DNA of 64,000 nt from Ruminococcaceae bacterium UBA1767 (GTDB taxonomy: Bacteria > Bacillota > Clostridia > Oscillospirales > Acutalibacteraceae). The notes beneath the pieces were generated by a model. It searched no databases and was not told where the DNA came from. It saw only the letters and a list, made by a program, of their open reading frames with translations. Each line of letters opens with the position of its first letter. Position 1 is the first letter of the stretch. A program made the translations under genes and the position numbers. Where the stretch lies: NCBI GenBank assembly GCA_002315505.1, contig DCGX01000023.1:54457-118456 (forward strand), in the 5' to 3' direction. Of this stretch, positions 8,219 through 15,732 are shown piece by piece.

Positions 8219-11200
8219 TCAATATACCTTAACTGAAATAATTTCAAATGGCTTTGCCGTGAACTTAACCTTGCCGTCTTTAATTTCAAGCTCTTCAAGG
8301 TCATTTTCCATGAGGTCGCAGATATAAGCCTTTTCAGCTTCGAAGCCGAGTGTAAGCTCAACATCTGTACGTGCATTGAAGCACTCATAGCCACGGATAA
8401 CAGTTCCGTCGCTGTCTTCTGCCTTCTTGATTGTTTCAATGATGAAGTTATCCTTGTCGCATGAAACAAATGAGAACTCGTCACTGAGCTTTCCGTCCTG
8501 CTTGTTAGCAGGGAATGCCTTCATCGGGCAGTTAAGCTCATAAGCGAGCTTGATTGTGCCTGCTGTTCTGTAATTTCCTGCGTGCGGAAGAATTGAATAG
8601 GTGAAGAAATGCTCACCCTTGTCGGCATCGTAGTCAGGATATGTTGCACATTTGAAGAGAGAGAGCTTCATTGTGCCGTTTTCAACATTGTGACCATATT
8701 TGCAGTCGTTGAGAAGACTGATGCCGTAGCCGTAATCTGCGTAATCCATATATTTCTGTGCACAAACCTCGAACTTTGCTGACTCCCAGCTTGTGTTCTT
8801 GTGAACAGGACGCTCAACGCTGCCGTACTGAATTTCGTAGGTAGCCTTGTCGGAGTTAACATCAGTGTCGAATGCTGCTTTAAGGAACATATGCTCCTCG
8901 TGCCAGTCTGCGTAGGTGTCAAAGTCGATTCTGTTTGAATCATTGTAGAAGTAAATCTTCTGCTTGAGTACGGAATTGTAGAACTTTCTTGTGATTTCAA
9001 AGCCGAAGCGTGCGCCCTCGTCAATGAATTCAACCTTGTCAACATTGTTGATTTCGTACTTCTTTTCTGTGTAGTATTTTGAAATTTCCCATGCATCGTA
9101 TTCGTATGGGTAATCCTCAAATACCTCAATATAGTTTGCTCTGCCGCCGTCACGAATTGCATTTCTTCCGTTTTTCTTGTCGTAGAGCTTTGTAATTACA
9201 TATTCGTCATCAAATTCAACGATGTAGTTGCTTGTTTCAAGTGTCTTTCCGTCGAGCTTGTAGTTTGCCTTCTGCTCGTCGAGTTTAACAACCTTGTAGC
9301 CCTTTGCAGGAATACCGTTCACACGATATGTCTTGCCGTTGTAGCTGACAAAGCCGTCGCTTACAAATGAATTCTGATTGAATACAGCAACACCGCCGTC
9401 GGTTTTGATATTTGAAATAATATCATTATATGCATTAGCCTGGAGCTCTTCACCGTTATCGAAGATTTTTTTGTAATCTTCACGGCAACGCTCGTAAACC
9501 GAGTGAATTGAAGAACCGGGGATAATATCGTGGAACTGATTGAGAAGAATTCCCTCCCAGCCCTCGTTAAGTCTTGCCTGCGGATATTCGCTGCCGAGGA
9601 GCTTGCTTGCCATTGAGGAAACAGCCTCTGTGTTCTGATAAAGGAACTCGCCCTTGCGGTTGCTTCTCTTGTTGAATGCCTGTGAGGTGTAAGTACCTCT
9701 GTGGAATTCGAGATACAATTCGCCAACCCATGTCGGAAGACGTTTGTTGCCCTCAAGCTCGCTCTTGAGTCTGTCAAGATATGTGCTTGCGAACTCCCAT
9801 TTTGTCTGTGCACAACCATTGATGCCATACTTAAGACGGTCAAATGCCTCAATAAATGAATCCTCCGGTCCGCCGCCACCGTCACCGTGACCGAACGGCA
9901 TAAGAACATTATTTGTGAGAGCCTTCGGATTGTATCTCTCCCAACAGCCCTGAACATAAGACGGAGTCAATCTCGGAGTGTATGTCGGACGACGATTCAT
10001 CGGGTCATCGTCACGCTTTTTCTCAACTGCGGTAAGGAAGTATGAGAACACCTTAGTGCCGTCAATACCCTGCCAGTTGAATGTATCATAAGGTAATCTG
10101 TTGGTTTCATTCCAACCGATTTTTGATGTAACAAACTTGTCTACACCGCTCTTCTGCATAATCTGCGGCATAGCGGCACTGTAACCGAAAACGTCGGGAA
10201 GCCATACGATTTTGTTATCAACGCCGAATTCCTTCTTGAAAAATCTCTTGCCGAAGAGAATCTGACGTACAAGGCTTTCACCACTTGAAAGGTTGCAGTC
10301 TGCCTCAAGCCACATTGAGCCTTCCATTTCAATTCTGCCCTCTTTTACAAGACGCTGAATTTCCTTGAACAGCTCAGGCGAATCCTCCTTGAGGTACTTG
10401 AAAAGCTGTGGCTGGCTTGACATAAATTTATATTCGGGGTACTTCTTCATCATTTCAATGACAGTACCGAAGGTACGCTGGATTTTTTCTCTTGTCTGGT
10501 CGAGAGTCCACTGCCATGCAACGTCAATGTGAGTGTGACCGACACAGCTTACCTTGATATTCTGCTCGTGACAGAATTTGCCGTAGAATTCCTCGTCAAG
10601 ATACTTTATTGCAGCCTTTACGCTTGTGAGAAATTCCTCGCTCATCGGCTGACACCAGTTGAGAAGATTAAGTGCATTGTTAAGATGCATCATAATGTCA
10701 CAGTAGTTTTTGTCACTCTCCTGGAGATATTCCATTACTCTGTAAGGAGTGAGCAAATGATAATATAACTTTTCAACATCACGGTTGAAAACCACAAGCT
10801 GAGAATAGAAATCTGTTCGGAGTCCCTTAGGTGATGAATATGCGTAAACCTTGATGTCATAGCCGTCCTGAGTGCTGTCGAGCTTATAGTAACGGTGATT
10901 TCCATCAAGACCTCTGATTTCTTTTCCGTTAACATAGAGAATAAACTGCGGGTCCCATTTGAAACCATTCGGAGCAGTTGAGCTGATGTAAAGCTCAACA
11001 TCCTCACCCTTCATTTCCTCGGGAATTTCGATGTATCTGCAGAACCAGCGATGCTCCTCAGGCTCATAGCCCCAGCGTTCTGTAACACCGAAGGTGTCCC
11101 ATGTGGCGATGTCTTCATCTGCAGGAACGGTATTGTCTGTCTTATAGCCGCATTTTTTGGATTTCCATCCTGTAATGTCAATTCTTACAGGTGTGATGAA

Positions 11201-11254
11201 GCCCTCAAGCTCATCAATCATGGTTCGGATTCGTTTGTTAAGAAGTTTGTCCAT
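8219..11254 (-). CDS. alpha-mannosidase, glycoside hydrolase family 38
   Basis: Retaining, zinc-dependent alpha-mannosidase of 1011 aa, a typical GH38 length; no signal peptide, so cytoplasmic. An N-terminal beta-domain (1-230) precedes the catalytic barrel. Zinc and catalytic motifs are intact: GHTHIDVAWQW (239-249) and WLPDVFGYSAAMPQI with the nucleophile Asp at 354, then FGHGDGGGG further on. Large C-terminal beta-sandwich domains complete the chain. Start ATG 11254 overlaps the upstream glycosyltransferase gene by 17 bp, which implies translational coupling. It would trim alpha-mannosides taken up from host or yeast glycans; the substrate linkage cannot be told. Confidence 0.93.
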   Translation of the reverse strand: MDKLLNKRIRTMIDELEGFITPVRIDITGWKSKKCGYKTDNTVPADEDIATWDTFGVTERWGYEPEEHRWFCRYIEIPEEMKGEDVELYISSTAPNGFKWDPQFILYVNGKEIRGLDGNHRYYKLDSTQDGYDIKVYAYSSPKGLRTDFYSQLVVFNRDVEKLYYHLLTPYRVMEYLQESDKNYCDIMMHLNNALNLLNWCQPMSEEFLTSVKAAIKYLDEEFYGKFCHEQNIKVSCVGHTHIDVAWQWTLDQTREKIQRTFGTVIEMMKKYPEYKFMSSQPQLFKYLKEDSPELFKEIQRLVKEGRIEMEGSMWLEADCNLSSGESLVRQILFGKRFFKKEFGVDNKIVWLPDVFGYSAAMPQIMQKSGVDKFVTSKIGWNETNRLPYDTFNWQGIDGTKVFSYFLTAVEKKRDDDPMNRRPTYTPRLTPSYVQGCWERYNPKALTNNVLMPFGHGDGGGGPEDSFIEAFDRLKYGINGCAQTKWEFASTYLDRLKSELEGNKRLPTWVGELYLEFHRGTYTSQAFNKRSNRKGEFLYQNTEAVSSMASKLLGSEYPQARLNEGWEGILLNQFHDIIPGSSIHSVYERCREDYKKIFDNGEELQANAYNDIISNIKTDGGVAVFNQNSFVSDGFVSYNGKTYRVNGIPAKGYKVVKLDEQKANYKLDGKTLETSNYIVEFDDEYVITKLYDKKNGRNAIRDGGRANYIEVFEDYPYEYDAWEISKYYTEKKYEINNVDKVEFIDEGARFGFEITRKFYNSVLKQKIYFYNDSNRIDFDTYADWHEEHMFLKAAFDTDVNSDKATYEIQYGSVERPVHKNTSWESAKFEVCAQKYMDYADYGYGISLLNDCKYGHNVENGTMKLSLFKCATYPDYDADKGEHFFTYSILPHAGNYRTAGTIKLAYELNCPMKAFPANKQDGKLSDEFSFVSCDKDNFIIETIKKAEDSDGTVIRGYECFNARTDVELTLGFEAEKAYICDLMENDLEELEIKDGKVKFTAKPFEIISVKVY

Positions 11255-12437
11255 AATCTACAACCTTTTGAATTTTTATTATTTCATCGGATTTTGAGTA
11301 ATCCGTTTTTGCTAAGTTCTCAAGTATGAATTGCTGTAATTTTGTGTCTGAAATAAAGTCCGAAAGTGCTCTTGCACATTCATCGTTTTCAAGCGGAACA
11401 ATTATTCCGTCAACATAATTGTTTATCTGACTTGATGCGGTCGGATAATCGGTAACTGCAACGAGTTTTCCTAAAATAAGAGCCTCATTAACAGTAACGG
11501 CGTTACCCTCATATCTTGACGGCTGAATATAAAAATCACATTCCTTGAAATACGGATACGGATTTTCTTTTTTACCGAGAAGAATAACACGATTCTGCAT
11601 ATTCTTTTCTGCAATTTTTTTCTTTATAAGGTCCTCGTCGGGACCGAAGCCGATAATGTACCATTTCACGTTCGGAATACGTGAGCATATATCGGGAATG
11701 TTGTCGAAATTTTTAGCGGTACAGTATCTGCCGACAGAAAGAAATTTGATGTATCCATCGTCGGGCATTTCGTTTTTGACTGAAAATTCGTCTGCACTTT
11801 TTCTGATAAATTCAGCAGGATGAATGTTTTCAATAATGCTTATCCTGTTTTTGAGAGACGGAAACGTTTCAATAAAAGCGGAGGCGGTAGTGTCGGAAAT
11901 TGCAATAATGTTATCAAACGCAGACCACATTTTAAGTTCTCCGTCAATGTCGAGTTTGACAGAGGAATAATCTGTGTGAATCCACGCAATTTTCCGTTTA
12001 GCTCTGACCTTTTCGGCGACAAAATAATGCGGAGTTAAAAAGCTGACAGCCGCGTCATATTCTGTGTCGGAAATCATCGGCATAAATCGTTTTGTATATC
12101 GGTGAGAATAATCAACGAGAACATTTATGTCGAAGGGAATGTCATGTTCTCTGAAAAATTTATCAGCAGCTCGCTTTCCCGAAAATCTGCCTAAGCCGAC
12201 GAGAAAAGCCTTGTTTTTTATTACGGTTTTCATATCGACCGCAAGCGAAGAATAGTATTTGTTTTCAGGCAGGAGATTAACTTTCTCCGGGATAAATTTC
12301 AACAATTCACCCGTATGTCGAAGCAGAAATAAATCCACGTTATATTCATCATAATTAAGTTTTCCCAAAAGACCGAGCAGAGCTCTTTCGGCACCGCCAA
12401 GCTCCATACAATGGCTCACAATCAGCAATCTTTTCAT
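11238..12437 (-). CDS. glycosyltransferase, family 4 (GT-B fold)
   Basis: 399-aa GT4-type retaining glycosyltransferase. Visible are the N-terminal glycine-rich acceptor loop (SHCMELGGAERALLGLL), the domain linker with ISIIENIHPAEF and FLSVGRYCTAKNFD, and the donor-binding motif SRYEGNAVTVNEALILGKLV, whose two Glu residues are the usual EX7E pair. There is no signal peptide or membrane helix, so it acts at the cytoplasmic face. ATG 12437 has GGAGG 6 bases upstream and a strong promoter at 12467-12495. It leads an operon with an alpha-mannosidase, an odd pairing of synthesis and breakdown. Donor and acceptor sugars are unknown. Confidence 0.88.
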   Translation of the reverse strand: MKRLLIVSHCMELGGAERALLGLLGKLNYDEYNVDLFLLRHTGELLKFIPEKVNLLPENKYYSSLAVDMKTVIKNKAFLVGLGRFSGKRAADKFFREHDIPFDINVLVDYSHRYTKRFMPMISDTEYDAAVSFLTPHYFVAEKVRAKRKIAWIHTDYSSVKLDIDGELKMWSAFDNIIAISDTTASAFIETFPSLKNRISIIENIHPAEFIRKSADEFSVKNEMPDDGYIKFLSVGRYCTAKNFDNIPDICSRIPNVKWYIIGFGPDEDLIKKKIAEKNMQNRVILLGKKENPYPYFKECDFYIQPSRYEGNAVTVNEALILGKLVAVTDYPTASSQINNYVDGIIVPLENDECARALSDFISDTKLQQFILENLAKTDYSKSDEIIKIQKVVDYGQTS

Positions 12438-12466
12438 GTGCTGCCTCCGAAAAACTATTATCCATA

Positions 12467-12495
12467 ATTATACTTAAAATAAATAGCAAAGTCAA
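12467..12495 (-). promoter_or_regulatory. promoter of the GT4-GH38-aroEK operon
   Basis: Read on the minus strand: TTGACT (12495-12490), 17-bp spacer, TATAAT (12472-12467), then GGAGG and ATG 12437. Confidence 0.7.
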
Positions 12496-12592
12496 CGAGA
12501 AAAAACAGGATTTTTGACAAAATAATTTAATAATTTAGCATATTTTATTTGATTTTATTATTTTTTTTGATATAATTAAGAATAAAAAGAAA

Positions 12593-12616
12593 AAACATTC
12601 CGGTTAAAGAATGTTT
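12593..12616 (-). terminator. intrinsic terminator whose loop contains the stop codon of a GT4 gene
   Basis: On the minus strand AAACATTC (12616-12609) pairs with GAATGTTT (12600-12593) across an 8-base loop, followed by TTTTCTTTTT. The TAA stop of the glycosyltransferase (12606-12604) lies in the loop, so its last codons form one arm. Confidence 0.7.
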
Positions 12617-13629
12617 ATCAGTTTTTGGATATTATTTTTGGTTGTGTATTGTTGAGCTTCATGAAGACAATTATTTCTCATTTCAATCAGCTTCTGAGGG
12701 TTGTCGATTGCATCAATTACAGCTTCATACAATGAGTTTACATTATCACAACAAACGATGCCTGTTTTACCATTGATAATAACGTCTGACGAAGAATCCC
12801 ACTCGTAACTGATTACGGGAACTCCCGAGGAATATGCATCAATTATTGTGCCGGGAAGTCCTTCCGTTTTATATGTTGTCGGAAACAGCAGTGAAAAATA
12901 AGGCTTCAATATTTTTACGCTTTCGGAATGCTCTGCTGTTCCGTTGTACTTTATGTACGATGGGGAATTACTCAAAAGAGCTTTTAGCGTATCCTCATAG
13001 TCAGGGTCAACCTGTCCGTAAATGTCGAGGGCGGCAATGTCTTTTTTATAAAATTCATTTACCTTTATGATACAGTTGATTGCGTCTTCAATTCCCTTTT
13101 CTTTCATGATTCTTGAAAAAATACAGAATCGGAACGGATTTGTCGAAGGTATTTCAGCTTGAGAGAGGGGAACGATGCTCTTGAAGTTTGGGATTACATG
13201 GATGTTTTTAACACCGAGCTTTGACAAAGTGCGTTCCATGGAGGCGGTTTCGACAATGACATTGCTGAATTTGTTGAGATGTTTTATATAGCTGTTGTTA
13301 TTCGATAAAAACTGCGGCAGCCATCCGCCGATGACCATGTACGACAATTTGCATTCAAAGCCCGTTGTTAATACGGGAAGCAATTTAACAAGCACACGAA
13401 AGCCGTTGTAATCGGGCATCATGATGATATGATTACTGTTTCTGCACGATTTGATTGTGCTTAAGAGCAATTCGGCACAATGTTTTTTCCAGTTGAAAGT
13501 GTCGATTATTTTTAAATTTATAGAATTGCTCTTTTTTAATTCATCACATATTATTTTTGTTTTTATTATCTGACCATTACAGAAACTATTATTTCGGGCA
13601 TAGTGACCGATTACAGTAACATTATTCAA
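12604..13629 (-). CDS. glycosyltransferase, family 4
   Basis: About 341 aa, GT-B fold. The second domain shows FCIFSRIMKEKGIEDAI and the donor-site stretch TYKTEGLPGTIIDAYSSGVP with the conserved Glu/Asp, followed by VISYEWDSSSDVI. The reading frame begins at GTG 13638, but GAGGTG (13641-13636) is a ribosome site placed 6 bases before TTG 13629, so the TTG start is preferred. It is divergent from the GT2 gene at 13656 with only 26 bp between start codons. The product is cytoplasmic; the substrate is unknown but probably an envelope polysaccharide or glycolipid. Confidence 0.85.
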   Translation of the reverse strand: MNNVTVIGHYARNNSFCNGQIIKTKIICDELKKSNSINLKIIDTFNWKKHCAELLLSTIKSCRNSNHIIMMPDYNGFRVLVKLLPVLTTGFECKLSYMVIGGWLPQFLSNNNSYIKHLNKFSNVIVETASMERTLSKLGVKNIHVIPNFKSIVPLSQAEIPSTNPFRFCIFSRIMKEKGIEDAINCIIKVNEFYKKDIAALDIYGQVDPDYEDTLKALLSNSPSYIKYNGTAEHSESVKILKPYFSLLFPTTYKTEGLPGTIIDAYSSGVPVISYEWDSSSDVIINGKTGIVCCDNVNSLYEAVIDAIDNPQKLIEMRNNCLHEAQQYTTKNNIQKLINIL

Positions 13630-13655
13630 AACGAACACCTCAAGAAGGGGAAAAA

Positions 13656-14459
13656 ATGAAAAACTATTCTGTTCTGATGACTATTTACAAAGATGAAAAG
13701 CCATCCTATTTTAAAGCTTCAATAGAAAGTATGTTAAGCCAGACTATCCCAACTGACGATTTTGTCGTAGTATGTGATGGTGAGCTTACCGATGAGCTTA
13801 ACAATATTATAACTGAATATAAGTCAAAATACAACGATTTATTTAACATCATCAGATTGGATAAAAATTACGGTGTAGGATATGCTTCGGCAAAGGGTGT
13901 TGTTGCCTGCAAAAATGACCTGATAGCCAAAATGGATTCTGACGATATTTCATATCCGATAAGATGTGAGAAGGAGTTAAATGAATTTGAGAAGAATCCA
14001 GAATTAGTGTTGGTTGGTTCATTTGTTCGTGAGTTTTCGGATAATAAAAGTTTTATCAGAAAGGTTCCCGTGGAATACGAACAGATAGTGAAATTTTCAA
14101 GGCTGCGTTCTCCTTTTAACAATCCGACGATTATGTTCTCAAAGTCAGCTGTGATTGAGGTCGGAAATCACTCAAGGTTGAGAAGAGGAGAGGATTATGA
14201 GCTTTTTGCGAAATTAATCCGCGCAGGAAAGTATGTAACAAATATTCCCGAATGTCTGCTGGATTATCGAATTTCCGAAAATACATACGCAAAGCGCAAT
14301 AATTATGGTGAATTGAAACAATCATACAATGTGGCGAGGAAAATCGGGCATATAAGCAATTCAGAATACATCTTTTTATGTTTCGTACAGTTTGTATTTT
14401 CAAAAATGCCTGTAAAGCTGAGACAATTTTCATATGAGTGTATGATTCGCAGAGATTAA
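13656..14459 (+). CDS. glycosyltransferase, family 2 (GT-A fold)
   Basis: Inverting GT2 enzyme of 267 aa. N-terminal nucleotide-binding strand YSVLMTIYKDEKPSYFKASI, metal-binding DXD-type motif AKMDSDDISYPIR (about residues 87-99) and the catalytic-base motif RRGEDYELFAKLI (about 178-190) are all present. The C-terminal part is short and has no clear membrane helix. Ribosome site AAGGGG precedes ATG 13656. No promoter fits in the 26 bp between it and the divergent GT4 gene, so its promoter should lie inside that gene. It resembles transferases of capsule or exopolysaccharide clusters. Confidence 0.87.
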   Translation: MKNYSVLMTIYKDEKPSYFKASIESMLSQTIPTDDFVVVCDGELTDELNNIITEYKSKYNDLFNIIRLDKNYGVGYASAKGVVACKNDLIAKMDSDDISYPIRCEKELNEFEKNPELVLVGSFVREFSDNKSFIRKVPVEYEQIVKFSRLRSPFNNPTIMFSKSAVIEVGNHSRLRRGEDYELFAKLIRAGKYVTNIPECLLDYRISENTYAKRNNYGELKQSYNVARKIGHISNSEYIFLCFVQFVFSKMPVKLRQFSYECMIRRD

Positions 14460-14490
14460 CAAATAAAAAAGAAATAATGTGTTATAGTCA

Positions 14491-14519
14491 TTGACTTTTT
14501 TTCAGTGATTTGTTACTAT
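14491..14519 (+). promoter_or_regulatory. extended -10 promoter for the HAD-GH38 operon
   Basis: TTGACT (14491-14496), 17-bp spacer and TACTAT (14514-14519) preceded by TGT, an extended -10 pattern. The start codon is at 14552. Confidence 0.6.
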
Positions 14520-14551
14520 TAATTGATTATAATTTGCAAAGGAAGAATACT

Positions 14552-15547
14552 ATGCTTTTAGACAAAACAGTTCACATCCCTGACCTTGGTGACATCGGTG
14601 CCGACAGCGGCTTCCATGTTCTTACAAGCACAGAGGACAACAAATTCACAGTAGGTAAAAACGGCGTTGTTGATATTCTCGCAACAGGCGACCAGAAGGT
14701 TGAGTTCGTTTCATTCGGCTCACATACACTCGCTTGTGTTAAATCGGCAATCGCTTTTCCAACATACTACCCGGTTATGCCGGTTACACTTGAAAAGCCT
14801 GTTAAGGCAGTTCTTATGGACCTTGACGGAACAACAGTACGCAGTGAGGACTTCTGGATCTGGATTATTCAGATGACAACAGCAAGTATGCTCGGCAATC
14901 CGAAGTTCGAGCTTGAAGAGGCTGATATGCCGTTTGTTTCGGGACATTCTGTTTCCGAGCATCTTCAGTATTGTATCGACAAATACTGCCCGGGTGAATC
15001 ACTTGAAAAGGCTCGTGATTTCTATTTTGAGCATACTCACAGAGAGATGGAAGAAATCATGGCAGGCAGAGGCAAGGACGGAGCTTTCACACCGACAGTC
15101 GGCGTTAAGGATTTCCTTTACGAATTGAAGGATATGGGTGTTAAAATCGGTCTTGTTACATCAGGTCTTTATGAGAAGGCATGGCCTGAAATTCTTTCGG
15201 CATTCAAGACTCTCGGCATGGGCGACCCGAAGGATTTCTACGATGCAATTATTTCTGCAGGTTATCCGCTTCGTAAGGGTTCTGTAGGTACACTCGGTGA
15301 GCTTTCACCGAAGCCGCATCCATGGCTCTATTCAGAGACCTCAATCGTTGGCCTCGGCGAAGCATTTGCAGACCGTAACCACGTTCTCGGTATTGAGGAC
15401 AGCGGTGCAGGTGTATGCTCAGTTCGTCTTGCAGGTTACACAACAATCGGTATCGCAGGCGGTAACATCATTGAAAGTGGCACAAAGGCTGTTTGTAACT
15501 ATTTTGAAAACAGCTTTGAGGATATCTTAAAAATTATAAAGGGATGA
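14552..15547 (+). CDS. HAD-superfamily sugar phosphatase/phosphomutase-like protein
   Basis: 331 aa; ATG 14552 follows AAAGGAAG. Residues about 1-85 form an extra N-terminal domain of unknown role (DKTVHIPDLGDIGADSGF). The rest is a HAD hydrolase of the beta-phosphoglucomutase type: motif I VLMDLDGTTVRSEDF with nucleophile Asp and DGT, a helical cap, motif II KIGLVTSG, motif III Lys in SPKPHPWLY, and motif IV GIEDSGAGVCSVRLAG. The second Asp of motif I suggests phosphatase or mutase activity on a sugar phosphate. It is co-transcribed with a GH38-family gene, so a hexose phosphate from glycoside breakdown is a reasonable but unproven substrate. Confidence 0.82.
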   Translation: MLLDKTVHIPDLGDIGADSGFHVLTSTEDNKFTVGKNGVVDILATGDQKVEFVSFGSHTLACVKSAIAFPTYYPVMPVTLEKPVKAVLMDLDGTTVRSEDFWIWIIQMTTASMLGNPKFELEEADMPFVSGHSVSEHLQYCIDKYCPGESLEKARDFYFEHTHREMEEIMAGRGKDGAFTPTVGVKDFLYELKDMGVKIGLVTSGLYEKAWPEILSAFKTLGMGDPKDFYDAIISAGYPLRKGSVGTLGELSPKPHPWLYSETSIVGLGEAFADRNHVLGIEDSGAGVCSVRLAGYTTIGIAGGNIIESGTKAVCNYFENSFEDILKIIKG

Positions 15548-15552
15548 TTTAA

Positions 15553-15732
15553 TTGAAAAAAATCAACTCAGAAAAAATTATACGTGTAATGGAGCTTACT
15601 GTTTTTGCATTACTTCTTGCAGAGGCATATTTCAACCACAAGGATGAAATCAACGAAAGCGTTGCACGACTTAAAGGTATTTTAAACGACAAAGGAGAAC
15701 AGATTGATGGACAACAAACCACAGAAGATTAA
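15553..15732 (+). CDS. small 59-aa protein between HAD and GH38 genes
   Basis: TTG 15553 is preceded by AAGGGATG with good spacing and opens 59 codons without stop: MKKINSEKIIRVMELTVFAL, then a continuation LLAEAYFNHKDEINESVARLKG, ending GQQTTED. It has an amphipathic or weakly membrane-spanning stretch (about residues 9-25) followed by a charged helix. It starts 5 bp after the HAD stop and overlaps the GH38 start by 26 bp, as in a translationally coupled operon. Function unknown; it could be chance read-through. Confidence 0.5.
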   Translation: MKKINSEKIIRVMELTVFALLLAEAYFNHKDEINESVARLKGILNDKGEQIDGQQTTED

